From the NCBI RefSeq assembly GCF_041200175.1, contig NZ_CP165727.1, forward strand, positions 3,633,501 to 3,697,500: DNA of 64,000 nucleotides, in the 5' to 3' direction. Below are positions 25,381 to 34,080 of this stretch, piece after piece. The notes below the pieces were generated by a model. The model was not told where the DNA came from, did no database searches, and saw only the letters and a list, made by a program, of their open reading frames with translations. This DNA is from Streptomyces sp. R33. GTDB lineage: Bacteria; Actinomycetota; Actinomycetes; Streptomycetales; Streptomycetaceae. The number at the start of each line of letters is the position of its first letter. Positions within the stretch are counted from its first letter, which is position 1. A program made the translations under genes and the position numbers.

Positions 25381-26495
25381 GCCGCGACCTCCTTGTTGTC
25401 GGTCTTGAGGGCGTGCCCGGCGGCCAGCTCACGGCCGACCTTCTGCTGCTGGCGGCGGATGCCGTAGCGGCGGACGAGCTCGTAGCTGACGACGACCGCG
25501 ATCACGATCAGGCCCTGCATGATCGTGCCGATCTCCTTGGCGTAGCCGGCGGTGTCGAGACCGGCGGCGGCCTTGTCGATGAAGGCGATCAGGAACGCGG
25601 AGAAGAAGATGCCGATCGGACTGTTGCGGCCGAGCAGCGCGATGGTGATGCCGGTGAAGCCGATGCCCAGGGGGAAGGACAGGTTGTACGTGTAGGACTC
25701 GCCGAGCAGCAGCGGCATGCCGGTCAGACCGGCGACCGCGCCCGAGATGAGCATGGAGGTCATGATCATCTTCTTGGCGTCCACGCCGGAGGCCTGCGCG
25801 GCGGACTCGCTGGCGCCGGTGGCGCGCAGGTCGAATCCGAAGCGGGTCCGGTTGAGGACGAACCAGTAGACGACGCCGAGGGCGAAGGCCACGAAGGTGA
25901 AGCCGTAGACCTCCAGGCCGTCACCGATGGTCAGGGCCGGGAACCGGCCCGACTCCGGGATGTCGCCGGTGGTCAGGTTGTTCGAGCCGGGCGGCTGGAC
26001 ACCGAGGTTCTTCGGCAGGATCAGCCAGGCGATCACGGCGGTGGCGATGGCGTTGAGCATGATCGTGGAGACGACCTCGCTCACGCCGCGCTTGGCCTTG
26101 AGGATGCCGGCGATGCCGGACCAGAAGGCACCGGTGGCCATGGCCACGAGCACGATCAGGAAGATGTGCAGCGGACCGGGCAGCGAGATCGAGGCACCGA
26201 CCACCGCGGAGATCATCGCCGCGAGACGGTACTGGCCGTCGACGCCGATGTTGAAGAGGTTCATCCGGAAGCCGATGGCGACGGCCAGGGCAGCCAGGTA
26301 GTAGATACCGGCCTGGTTCACGATGAGGACCTGGACGTCCTCGTAGCTGGCCTGGTCGATCATGACGCGCAGCGGGTCGATCGGGTCGACGCCCGAGGCG
26401 GCCAGCACGATCATGGTCAGGAGGAAGGCGCTGACCAGAGCGAGCGCCGGTCCGGCGACCGCGAGGATCAGCCGGTCCTTGTCGAATTTCTTCAT
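25377..26495 (-). CDS. Nucleoside ABC transporter permease (first)
   Basis: 372 residues, BPD_transp_2 (YufP-like) family, about nine helices. NIGVDGQYRLAAMISAVVGA and GVSEVVSTIMLNAIATAV are the family's conserved membrane motifs; DLRATGASESAAQASGVD is the ATPase coupling loop. It forms the membrane pore with the following permease. Stop and start overlaps with both neighbours show tight translational coupling. Confidence 0.93.
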   Translation of the reverse strand: MKKFDKDRLILAVAGPALALVSAFLLTMIVLAASGVDPIDPLRVMIDQASYEDVQVLIVNQAGIYYLAALAVAIGFRMNLFNIGVDGQYRLAAMISAVVGASISLPGPLHIFLIVLVAMATGAFWSGIAGILKAKRGVSEVVSTIMLNAIATAVIAWLILPKNLGVQPPGSNNLTTGDIPESGRFPALTIGDGLEVYGFTFVAFALGVVYWFVLNRTRFGFDLRATGASESAAQASGVDAKKMIMTSMLISGAVAGLTGMPLLLGESYTYNLSFPLGIGFTGITIALLGRNSPIGIFFSAFLIAFIDKAAAGLDTAGYAKEIGTIMQGLIVIAVVVSYELVRRYGIRRQQQKVGRELAAGHALKTDNKEVAA

Positions 26496-28189
26496 CGGGC
26501 CTCGTCCTCCGTCGTGTCACCGTCGGCAGCGTCGGAAGGGTTGTCGTTGGCTTCCAGGTGGCCGCGTGCGGCACCCGTCATGGCGGTGCCGAGTTCCTCG
26601 GGCGTGATGGTCGCCGGGTCGGCGTCCGCGACCAGGCGGCCGCGGTAGATGACGCGCAGGGTGTCCGACAGGCCGATCAGCTCGTCCAGGTCGGCCGAGA
26701 TCAGGAGCACGGCGAGGCCCTCGCGACGGGCCTCCCGGATGGCGTCCCAGATCTGGGCCTGCGCACCGACGTCCACACCGCGGGTGGGGTGGGCGGCGAT
26801 CAGGAACTTCGGGTTGTGGCTCATCTCGCGGCCGACGATCAGCTTCTGCTGGTTGCCGCCGGAGAGGGAGGACGCGGTCACGTCGATGCCCGGGGTGCGG
26901 ACGTCGTACTCGCGCACGATCCGCTCGGTGTCCTTGCGGGCGGCCTTGGGGTCGAGGATGCCGCGCTTGGAGTTGGGCGCCTCGGTCACGTGTCCGAGGA
27001 TGCGGTTCTCCCAGAGCGGGGACTCCAGCAGCAGCCCGTGGCGGTGGCGGTCCTCGGGGATGTAGCCGATGCCGCCTTCGCGACGCTTGCGCGTCGGCGT
27101 GGTGGAGATGTCGGCGCCGTCGAGGGAGATGACACCGCCGTCCGGGATGCTCATGCCCATGAGGGCCTCGATGAGCTCGGTCTGGCCGTTGCCCTCGACA
27201 CCGGCGATGCCGAGGACCTCGCCCTTGTGGATGGTGAAGTCGATGCCGGCCAGCACCTCGCGCACGACGCCGTCGGGGTCGGTGGCGGCCAGGCGCAGGT
27301 CCTGGACCCGCAGCATCGGGACGTCGGTGACCGTCGACTCGCGCGTCTCCGGCGAGGGGAGCTCGCTGCCGACCATGAGCTCGGCGAGCTGCTTGGTCGT
27401 GGCGGTCTTCGGGTCGGCGGTGCCGACCGTGGTGCCGCGGCGGATGACCGTGATGTCGTCGGCGACCTTCAGCACCTCGCCCAGCTTGTGCGAGATGAAG
27501 ATGACGGTCAGGCCCTCGGCCTTGAGCTCGCGCAGGTTGTCGAAGAGTGCGTCCACCTCCTGCGGCACGAGCACCGCGGTGGGCTCGTCGAGGATGAGGG
27601 TGCGGGCACCGCGGTAGAGGACCTTGAGGATCTCCACGCGCTGCCGGTCGGCGACACCGAGGTCCTCGACCAGGGCGTCGGGGCGCACACCGAGGCCGTA
27701 CGCGTCCGAGATCTCCAGGATCTTCTTACGGGCCTTGGCGCCGATGCCGTACAGCTTCTCGCCGCCGAGAACCACGTTCTCCAGGACGGTGAGGTTGTCG
27801 GCGAGCATGAAGTGCTGGTGCACCATGCCGATGCCGCGGGCGATGGCCTCGCCGGGGTTGGCGAAGGTGACCTGCTCCCCGTCGATGGCGATGGTGCCCT
27901 CGTCCGGCTTCTGCATGCCGTAGAGGATCTTCATCAGGGTCGACTTGCCGGCACCGTTCTCACCGATCAGGGCGTGGACCGTGCCCTTGCGGACGGTGAT
28001 GGCGATGTCCTTGTTGGCGACGACGCCTGGGAAACGCTTGGTGATGCCGTGCAGTTCTACGGCGGGGGGGCTGGACGCGTTGATGACGCACTCTCCTTGG
28101 CGCGGAAGGAGCTGGAAAGCCAAGTTGGCAGGGGGCAGGACGGGGATCGGCCGGGCGGGTGGGCGGGAGGAGGACGGTATCGCGTCCAC
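26492..28189 (-). CDS. Nucleoside ABC transporter ATP-binding protein
   Basis: Two fused ATPase domains, as in BMP-linked nucleoside importers. The first has Walker A GENGAGKST and Q-loop VHQHFM. The second has GVEGNGQTE in place of Walker A and signature SLSGGNQQK. GTG 28189 lies 8 bases after the operator palindrome and gives 565 residues with a Pro-rich, unusual ~45-residue lead. However, a strong AAGGAG lies 8 bases before an in-frame ATC at 28084, where the family's normal start falls (then NASSPPAVELHGITKRF). No ATG, GTG or TTG is near that site. First gene of the importer-cdd operon. Confidence 0.92.
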   Translation of the reverse strand: MDAIPSSSRPPARPIPVLPPANLAFQLLPRQGECVINASSPPAVELHGITKRFPGVVANKDIAITVRKGTVHALIGENGAGKSTLMKILYGMQKPDEGTIAIDGEQVTFANPGEAIARGIGMVHQHFMLADNLTVLENVVLGGEKLYGIGAKARKKILEISDAYGLGVRPDALVEDLGVADRQRVEILKVLYRGARTLILDEPTAVLVPQEVDALFDNLRELKAEGLTVIFISHKLGEVLKVADDITVIRRGTTVGTADPKTATTKQLAELMVGSELPSPETRESTVTDVPMLRVQDLRLAATDPDGVVREVLAGIDFTIHKGEVLGIAGVEGNGQTELIEALMGMSIPDGGVISLDGADISTTPTRKRREGGIGYIPEDRHRHGLLLESPLWENRILGHVTEAPNSKRGILDPKAARKDTERIVREYDVRTPGIDVTASSLSGGNQQKLIVGREMSHNPKFLIAAHPTRGVDVGAQAQIWDAIREARREGLAVLLISADLDELIGLSDTLRVIYRGRLVADADPATITPEELGTAMTGAARGHLEANDNPSDAADGDTTEDEAR

Positions 28190-28196
28190 GATGCCT

Positions 28197-28208
28197 CTAC
28201 GCGCGTAG
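28197..28208. promoter_or_regulatory. Nucleoside-regulon palindrome upstream of ABC ATPase
   Basis: Exact CTACGCGCGTAG. Read toward the ATPase gene it is followed by AGGCATCGTGG, i.e. the candidate GTG start lies 8 bases away. Confidence 0.75.
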
Positions 28209-28266
28209 CACTGTCGAAAGTGAAAACTTGCGGCCAAGTGGCCACAAGGATCACGAAACACGGCTC

Positions 28267-28303
28267 GGGGCCCGGGAGCGGCACAGGCCGCTCCCCGGAC
28301 CCC
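28267..28303 (-). terminator. Terminator after BMP lipoprotein gene
   Basis: Hairpin CCGGGAGCGG (28272-28281) / CCGCTCCCCGG (28288-28298, one bulged C), extended by GGGG/CCCC, 31 bases past the stop. It separates the lipoprotein from the membrane components, allowing different expression levels. Confidence 0.75.
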
Positions 28304-28333
28304 GGAGACCACTACTTCATATCAGAGACGGCC

Positions 28334-29398
28334 TTACGGGGCGGTCTTGACGTTGATCTTCTTGGCGATGATGTCGGCCTTCGCCTTCTCGACCGCGGCG
28401 GTGACGTCCGTCATCTTCTTGTACTCGGGGTTGGAGTCGGCCAGGCCGACGCCGTCCTTGTCGAGGCCGTAACGGATCTCACCGTTCTGCGGCTTGCCGT
28501 CCTCGACCGACTTGATCAGGTTGAAGACCGCGTCCGGGACGTCCTTGGTGACCGAGGTCAGGATGTGGTCCTTGTACTTCGCCAGACCGGCCTGGTTGTA
28601 CTGGTCGGAGTCGACGCCGATGGCCCACTTGCCGGCGGTGGCGGTGGCCTCGATCGCACCCGAACCGGCAAGACCGGCGGCGGAGTAGATCACGTCGGCG
28701 CCCTTGGCCAGCTGGCCCTGCGCGGCGGCCTTGCCGAGGTCGGGCTTGGCGAAACCGGAGAAGTCCGGGGGCTGCGTCAGGTAGGTCGACAGCACCTCGG
28801 CGTTGGGGTTGGTGTCCTTGACGCCCTGCGCGAAGCCCGCCTCGAACTTCTTGATCAGCGGAACCTCGACACCGCCGATGAAGCCGACCTTGCCGGTCTT
28901 CGACGCCTTGGCGGCGGCGACGCCGGCCAGGTAGGAGCCCTGCTCCTCGTTGAAGACGAGGTTGGCGATGTTCTTGTCGGTCACCGAGGTGTCGTCGATG
29001 AGGCCGAACGTGGTGTTCGGGAACTTCGCGGCGACCTTCTTGATGGCCGGCGCGTAGGCGAAGCCGACACCGATGACCGGGTTGTTGCCCTTGCGCGCGA
29101 GCTCGGTGAGGCGCTGGACCTTGTCGGCCTCGCTCTCGCCCTCGGTGGGCTCCGCCTCGGCGCCCTTGATCTTGAGGTCCTTCTCGGCCTTCTCCAGACC
29201 CGCGAACGCGGCGTCGTTGAAGGACTGGTCACCGCGGCCGCCGATGTCGTACGCGATGGCTGCGGACTTGCTGCCCGACGACGACTCCGACGAGGACGCG
29301 GAGGAGTCGGACGACTTCTTTCCGCCACAGGCGGTGGCCGAGAGGGCCAGCGCCGCGGACGCGATGCCCACGGTGGCGATCCTGGTGATCCGGCGCAA
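28334..29398 (-). CDS. BMP-family nucleoside-binding lipoprotein
   Basis: 354 residues. Lipobox LSATACGG (Cys about residue 24), Ser-rich spacer, then a two-lobed binding protein: AIAYDIGGRGDQSFNDAAF (family N-terminal motif), GVGFAYAPAIKKVA, GFIGGVEVP, GFAQGVKDTNP. Captures nucleosides for the adjacent ABC importer. It starts with TTG 29398, preceded by GAAGGAG at seven bases, a clear case of a TTG start. A near-perfect operator palindrome is 61 bases upstream. Confidence 0.95.
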   Translation of the reverse strand: MRRITRIATVGIASAALALSATACGGKKSSDSSASSSESSSGSKSAAIAYDIGGRGDQSFNDAAFAGLEKAEKDLKIKGAEAEPTEGESEADKVQRLTELARKGNNPVIGVGFAYAPAIKKVAAKFPNTTFGLIDDTSVTDKNIANLVFNEEQGSYLAGVAAAKASKTGKVGFIGGVEVPLIKKFEAGFAQGVKDTNPNAEVLSTYLTQPPDFSGFAKPDLGKAAAQGQLAKGADVIYSAAGLAGSGAIEATATAGKWAIGVDSDQYNQAGLAKYKDHILTSVTKDVPDAVFNLIKSVEDGKPQNGEIRYGLDKDGVGLADSNPEYKKMTDVTAAVEKAKADIIAKKINVKTAP

Positions 29399-29459
29399 GG
29401 GGAGGCTCCTTCAAAACCTGACCGAAGCGCCACGACCGGCGCTGGTTTCGCGGCGATCG

Positions 29460-29471
29460 TAACGCGCGTAG
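29460..29471. promoter_or_regulatory. Nucleoside-regulon palindrome upstream of BMP gene
   Basis: TAACGCGCGTAG, 10 of 12 positions of the palindrome. On the minus strand it sits between TTTAAC and TACGAT, which have a 16-base spacing and could be the -35 and -10 elements. Confidence 0.65.
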
Positions 29472-29550
29472 ATGTCAGTTAAAGGGCCGTTCATGAGTCG
29501 TTATCGGATCGTCGCGAATCGGACAGTGACCGATCGGTAACTGCTCGGAC

Positions 29551-29579
29551 GTCCAGCCCTTGTGTACCAAGGGCTGGAC
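29551..29579 (-). terminator. Terminator after amidohydrolase gene
   Basis: 12-bp perfect stem GTCCAGCCCTTG / CAAGGGCTGGAC with a 5-base loop (TGTAC), 37 bases past the stop. Confidence 0.8.
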
Positions 29580-29616
29580 AGGTGTGCCTGCAGGCGCTCA
29601 GATGTTGTAGAAATTT

Positions 29617-30873
29617 TTACCCGATCGGCCTGGAACGCCGTCCGTCGAGCAGTGCCGCGGCCGTGAAGAACTCCACCCCGACCCCGATCGCGGACTCGTC
29701 GACGTCGAAGTCGCCCCGGTGCAGGTCCCTCTTGGCGCTCGCGCCCGGGGTGTGCACGCCGAGCCGGGCCATGGCTCCGGGCACGTGCTCGAGGTACCAG
29801 GAGAAGTCCTCGCCGCCGAGGCTCTGCTCGGTGTCCTCGACGGAGTCCTTGCCGAGCCGGGCCGCCATCGACTCGCGCAGCAGCTCCGTGACCACCGGGT
29901 CGTTGACGACCGGCGGCACCCCGCGCACGTAGGTGATCTCCGACTTGGCCCGGTGCATCCCGGAGATCTCGTCGATCGCGGCGTGGATCTGGTCGGGGGC
30001 CTCGTGCCAGGCGTTGATGTCCAGGCAGCGGATGGTCCCGGACAGCTCGGCGTGCATCGGGATCACGTTGCAGGCGTGCCCGGCCTCGATCCGGCCCCAG
30101 GTGATCGACATGCCCGAGCGGGCGTCCATCCGGCGGGACAGCACGGCCGGCAGGTCGACGGCGACCCGGGCGGCGGCCGTGACGAGGTCGGTGGTCAGGT
30201 GCGGGCGGGCCGTGTGCCCACCGGGGCCGGCCAGGGTGATCTCCAGCCGGTCGCAGGCGGAGGTGATGGGCCCGGTCCGCAGTCCGATCTTCCCGGCGTC
30301 GACCCTCGGGTCGCAGTGCACCGCGACGATCCGGCCCACGCCGTCCAGGACGCCGGATTCGATGGCGTCGGTGGCTCCGCCGGGCAGCACTTCCTCGGCG
30401 GGCTGGAACAGCAGCCGCACGGGGCGGGGCAGCAGACCCTGCCGGTCGAGGTCGGCGAGGACCAGGCCGGCGCCGAGGACGACCGCGGTGTGCACGTCGT
30501 GGCCGCAGGCGTGGGCCCGGTCGGGGAAGGTCGAGCGGTACGCGACGTGCGTCTTGGTGTCCGGAATGGGCAGGGCGTCGATGTCCGCGCGCAGGGCCAG
30601 CATCGGCCGGCCCCCGTCCCAGGTGCCCACGTCACAGATCAGGCCGGTTCCGGACTTCAGCACGCGGGGGCGCAGGCCGGCTTTCTCCAGCCGGGCCTTG
30701 ATCGCCGCCGTGGTGCGGAACTCCTGGTGTCCTAGCTCGGGGTGCATGTGCAAGTCCCGGCGGAAGGCGATCAGTTCGGCACGCAGGTGGTCCGGAAGCT
30801 TGCCGGGCAGCTCGGGCCGGTCGGGCGTGCCGGGCAGGGCGGTCTGGGACTCGCGGGACATCAACTGGTTCAC
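29617..30873 (-). CDS. M20-family amidohydrolase
   Basis: 418 residues, di-metal aminoacylase/carboxypeptidase fold: RRDLHMHPELGHQE, HACGHDVHT (metal His and Asp), FQPAEEVLPGGA (catalytic Glu pair), and C-terminal GGEDFSWY. The dimerisation lid domain lies in the middle. Hydrolyses N-acyl amino acids or similar amides; true substrate unknown. GTG 30873 is used, ATG 30861 is an alternative; neither has a ribosome binding site. Monocistronic. No nucleoside palindrome upstream, so probably not part of that regulon. Confidence 0.9.
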   Translation of the reverse strand: MNQLMSRESQTALPGTPDRPELPGKLPDHLRAELIAFRRDLHMHPELGHQEFRTTAAIKARLEKAGLRPRVLKSGTGLICDVGTWDGGRPMLALRADIDALPIPDTKTHVAYRSTFPDRAHACGHDVHTAVVLGAGLVLADLDRQGLLPRPVRLLFQPAEEVLPGGATDAIESGVLDGVGRIVAVHCDPRVDAGKIGLRTGPITSACDRLEITLAGPGGHTARPHLTTDLVTAAARVAVDLPAVLSRRMDARSGMSITWGRIEAGHACNVIPMHAELSGTIRCLDINAWHEAPDQIHAAIDEISGMHRAKSEITYVRGVPPVVNDPVVTELLRESMAARLGKDSVEDTEQSLGGEDFSWYLEHVPGAMARLGVHTPGASAKRDLHRGDFDVDESAIGVGVEFFTAAALLDGRRSRPIG

Positions 30874-30941
30874 CCGTTGAAGGGTAGGCCCACGAATGGC
30901 TCAACTGGCTGGAGATCACCAAAAGTTCATGCCGTTAGGGG

Positions 30942-30960
30942 AAAAAAACCAGACCTCTGG
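30942..30960 (-). terminator. Possible intrinsic terminator with seven T residues
   Basis: On the minus strand a short CCAGA/TCTGG stem is followed by TTTTTTT, 39 bases past the stop of the gene ending at 30999. The stem is weak, but such a T-run is rare here. Confidence 0.5.
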
Positions 30961-30998
30961 ACGCATGACCGGATGCACCCGGGGGTAAACTCGCGCGC

Positions 30999-32243
30999 TC
31001 ATCCGGCCGCAGAGGCCGTCTGGGCAGGCAGTCTGTGCACATCACGGGCGGTCTCGGTGACCCCGGCGAGGAAGCTGCGGGCCCGCGGCGAGGCGGAGCC
31101 GGTGAGCCAGGCCGGGTCGACATTGCATACGGCGACGGTCACACCGGTTCCGGTCAGCGCGTACGGCAGGGTGTGGACGACGGTGGACGGAAAGCTGACG
31201 ATCGTACGACCGACCGGTCCTCGCCGGGCGATCAGCTCCAGCGGCAGGTCCGGGCGCACGATCTCGAGCCCGGTCGCCTCGCTGAGCGCGCGCAGCTTCT
31301 CGGCGGATTCCCGGCGGTGCGCGAAGTAGCGGGTGGCGCCGTGCTCCAGGGTCAGGGCGCGTACGGCGTCCAGGTAGCGGGCCGGGTCGACCACGCCGGT
31401 CTCCACGAGGGAGGTGCCGACGAGGTCGGTGCCCTTGGTCAGCCGCGGCGGGCCGAAGCGGGAGCGGGTCCACGCGAACTCGTTGACCCGCAGCGTCATC
31501 GCGCCGTGGACGGTGACGGGCATCGAGCTGAACACCTCGACGCGGCGCCCCTTGCCGGCGGCCGGGGTGAAGCGGCGCCGGGCGCCTGCCGAGACCGGCG
31601 CGTACGCGAGCTCGCGGACGCGGCCGGGCAGGCCTCCGCCGCCGACCCGGTGCCAGCGTACGAGCCGCTCGCCGCGGCCGGTCTGGGCGACGAACTCCAT
31701 GGTGGCGGTCCCGTCGTCGACCACGACGAGCTCCTCGGCCCGTACGAGGGTGAGCAGGAGCTGCACGTACCGGGAGAAGGGGTCGCCGACGACGACCCGG
31801 CGGGCCGCGCGCACGTCCCGGGCGAGCGCGGCGAGCGCCTTGAACGGCGCGAGCCGGCCGCCGCGGGCCTCCTGCCAGGCGACCTCGTACCCCTCGTCCC
31901 GCGCGAGGCCCGCCATCCGGCGGAGCTGTCCCCGGGACATGGGGTCGGTGGGGGGCAGTACGACGATCCGCAGCCAGGACGCTGCGCGCGCTGCGTCCCC
32001 GAAGCGCGCGCCGGCCGGGGCCGCGTCCTGCGGGCCTGCATTCTCCGGGCCCGCATTCTCCGCGGCTGCATCCGGCGACGGCCGCAGGCCGCGGGAGGCG
32101 AGCGGGCCCGGCTGCCGGGGGACGCCGTCCAGCCGGACGGCACCGCCCGGTGTGGACACGGCTTCGGCGTACGCCCACTCCAGCACGTTCAGGAGCTGGA
32201 CCGGACTCTCGACGAAAGCCAGGGTGGAGGCTGAGGGGGTCAC
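30999..32243 (-). CDS. Polysialyltransferase-like glycosyltransferase
   Basis: 414 residues from GTG 32243 (GAGGAG six bases before; GTG 32246 is also possible). GT-B enzyme resembling bacterial polysialyltransferases: acid-acid-Gly motif VVDDGTATMEF, YFAHRRES, and VSFPSTVVHTLPYAL (a Ser/Thr motif for CMP-sugar binding). A low-complexity insert (AAAENAGPENAGPQDAAPA) lies at about residues 58-77. Last gene of the minus-strand neuB/neuA operon, so it probably polymerises or transfers the nonulosonic acid made there. Confidence 0.75.
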   Translation of the reverse strand: MTPSASTLAFVESPVQLLNVLEWAYAEAVSTPGGAVRLDGVPRQPGPLASRGLRPSPDAAAENAGPENAGPQDAAPAGARFGDAARAASWLRIVVLPPTDPMSRGQLRRMAGLARDEGYEVAWQEARGGRLAPFKALAALARDVRAARRVVVGDPFSRYVQLLLTLVRAEELVVVDDGTATMEFVAQTGRGERLVRWHRVGGGGLPGRVRELAYAPVSAGARRRFTPAAGKGRRVEVFSSMPVTVHGAMTLRVNEFAWTRSRFGPPRLTKGTDLVGTSLVETGVVDPARYLDAVRALTLEHGATRYFAHRRESAEKLRALSEATGLEIVRPDLPLELIARRGPVGRTIVSFPSTVVHTLPYALTGTGVTVAVCNVDPAWLTGSASPRARSFLAGVTETARDVHRLPAQTASAAG

Positions 32244-32332
32244 CACGTACTCCTCGTCAGGGGCGGGGCGGAGCGTCGTACCGGACGGACACCGGGCGGG
32301 GACGGCGGAGGGGCCGAAGGCCGGACCGCGGC

Positions 32333-33244
32333 TCAGACGGAGGCGAGCTCGCCCTGGACCCGGCGGAGCTTCTTCATGGGGCCGAGCTCGGAGTCGTAGA
32401 CGCGCTTGATGCCGTCGCCGAGGGCGGTCTCGATGGTGCGGATGTCGCGGACCAGGCGGGCGAGGCCGCCCGGCTCCACGGAGGCGGCCTGGTCGGAGCC
32501 CCACATGGCGCGGTCGAGGGTAATGTGCCGCTCGACGAAGGTGGCGCCGAGGGCGACGGCCGCGAGGGTGGTCTGCAGGCCCGTCTCGTGGCCGGAGTAG
32601 CCGATCGGGACGTTGGGGTACTCCTCCTGCAGCGTGTTGATCACCCGCAGGTTGAGCTCCTCGGCCTTGGCCGGGTACGTCGAAGTGGCATGGCAGAGCA
32701 GGATGTTGTCGCTGCCGAGCACCTCCACCGCGTGGCGGATCTGCTTCGGGGTGGACATGCCGGTGGAGAGGACGACGGTGCGGCCCGTGGCGCGCAGGGC
32801 GCGCAGCAGCTCGTCGTCGGTGAGGGAGGCGGAGGCCACCTTGTGGGCGGGGACGTCGAACTTCTCCAGGAAGGCGACGGCCTCGGTGTCCCACGGGGAG
32901 GCGAACCAGTCGATGCCGCGCTTGGCGCAGTGCTCGTCGATGGAGCGGTACTCGGCCTCGCCGAACTCCACGCGGTGGCGGTAGTCGATGTACGTCATCC
33001 GGCCCCAGGGGGTGTCGCGCTCGATGTCCCACTGGTCGCGCGGGGTGCAGATCTCCGGGGTGCGCTTCTGGAACTTCACGGCGTCGCAGCCCGCTTCGGC
33101 GGCGGCGTCGATGAGGGCGAACGCGTTGCCGAGGTCGCCGTTGTGGTTGATGCCGATCTCGCCGACGACGTAGACGGGGCGGCCGGGGCCGGCGGTGCGC
33201 GAGCCGAAGGTGCGCAGGCGGGCGTTGGCGGGGGCGACGGTCAT
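32333..33244 (-). CDS. Nonulosonic acid synthase (NeuB family)
   Basis: 303 residues, TIM barrel of N-acetylneuraminate synthases: VGEIGINHNGDLGNA, DAVKFQKR, WFASPWD, KVASASLTDDELL, STGMST, CHATSTYPA, GYSGHE and ERHITLDR. It condenses PEP with a hexose or hexosamine. It lacks the C-terminal antifreeze (SAF) domain of full-length (~345 aa) NeuB, which often marks enzymes using non-acetylated sugars. A Kdn-forming enzyme is therefore plausible. ATG overlaps the upstream cytidylyltransferase stop (ATGA). Confidence 0.9.
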   Translation of the reverse strand: MTVAPANARLRTFGSRTAGPGRPVYVVGEIGINHNGDLGNAFALIDAAAEAGCDAVKFQKRTPEICTPRDQWDIERDTPWGRMTYIDYRHRVEFGEAEYRSIDEHCAKRGIDWFASPWDTEAVAFLEKFDVPAHKVASASLTDDELLRALRATGRTVVLSTGMSTPKQIRHAVEVLGSDNILLCHATSTYPAKAEELNLRVINTLQEEYPNVPIGYSGHETGLQTTLAAVALGATFVERHITLDRAMWGSDQAASVEPGGLARLVRDIRTIETALGDGIKRVYDSELGPMKKLRRVQGELASV

Positions 33245-34080
33245 GGCAGCTCAGGTCCTTCGTTCGGTGCGTGGGGGTGCAGAGGGGGTGGGAAAAGGGG
33301 GGCGAGGAGGCGGGCGCGGGCCAGGTCGTGCGGGTCGTCGATCTCCAGGACCCGTGCGGGGTCGGTGGCGACGGGGAGGGTGCGCCCGAAGAAGCGGTGC
33401 CGGGAGGTGCGGAAGCCGGCGGCGTCCATGGCGTAGGCGGCGCCGGTCTCCAGCAGGTCCTGGGGCCGGTCCTGCCGGCGGGGGCGTACGGCCTTGTCGT
33501 GGTTGACGCCGCTGCCGGCGCCGTCGGCCGCCTCCCGCCAGAGGAAGCCGTGGAAGGGGGCGACGGTCAGGGCCGAGTCGGCGGCGCCGGATGCGACGGC
33601 GGCGGCGACCGACTCGACGTCGGAGGAGGTCAGGAACGGGCTGGTGCACTGGACGAGGAGGACCACGTCCACGGTGAGGGAGTGCAGTTCCTCGAAGGCG
33701 TCGAGCGCGTGCAGCACGGCGGCTTCGCTGCTCGCGGTGTCCCCGGAGATCGCCGCGGGCCGGCGGATCGCCTCGGCCCCGGCGGCGCGGGCGGCGTCCG
33801 CGATGGGCCCGGCGTCGGTGGAGACCACGACGTCGGTGACGGTGGCGGCGCCCCGGCAGGCCTGCACGGCCCGGACGACGAGCGGGACTCCGGCCACCTC
33901 GGCGAGGTTCTTCCCCGGGACGCCCTTGGAGCCGCCGCGGGCCGGGATCACGGCCAGGACGCGCGGGCGCCTCGCGGAGTCCGCGGCGGGGTCGACGGCG
34001 GGTCCCACGGCAGAGTTCGCGGCGGGCCTCACGGCAGAGTTCGCGGCGGGCCTCACGGCGAAGTTCGCGGCGGGGCTCAC
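33241..34080 (-). CDS. CMP-nonulosonate cytidylyltransferase (NeuA family)
   Basis: 279 residues. The enzyme domain begins near residue 40: RVLAVIPARGGSKGVPGKN (CTP loop), VVSTDAGPIADAA, QCTSPFLTSSD and EIDDPHDLA. It activates the sugar acid as its CMP derivative. The first ~38 residues are a tandem repeat, RPAANSAV, encoded by three 24-bp units; this part is unlike the family. The GTG start overlaps the upstream stop (GTGA). An internal start past the repeats is possible, but no ATG or GTG with a ribosome binding site is seen there. Confidence 0.9.
   Translation of the reverse strand: MSPAANFAVRPAANSAVRPAANSAVGPAVDPAADSARRPRVLAVIPARGGSKGVPGKNLAEVAGVPLVVRAVQACRGAATVTDVVVSTDAGPIADAARAAGAEAIRRPAAISGDTASSEAAVLHALDAFEELHSLTVDVVLLVQCTSPFLTSSDVESVAAAVASGAADSALTVAPFHGFLWREAADGAGSGVNHDKAVRPRRQDRPQDLLETGAAYAMDAAGFRTSRHRFFGRTLPVATDPARVLEIDDPHDLARARLLAPLFPPPLHPHAPNEGPELP
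34007..34078. repeat. Three 24-bp tandem repeats at the 5' end of neuA
   Basis: Units 34007-34030 and 34031-34054 are identical; 34055-34078 differs at three positions. They encode the octapeptide RPAANSAV at the N-terminus of the cytidylyltransferase. Decayed copies continue to about 33980. The period is a multiple of three, so copy number can change without a frameshift. Confidence 0.85.

Noticed and set aside
26492..28312. ATPase start at the beginning of the open frame (28312)
   Set aside because: Would place the operator palindrome and promoter inside the coding sequence and add unrelated residues.
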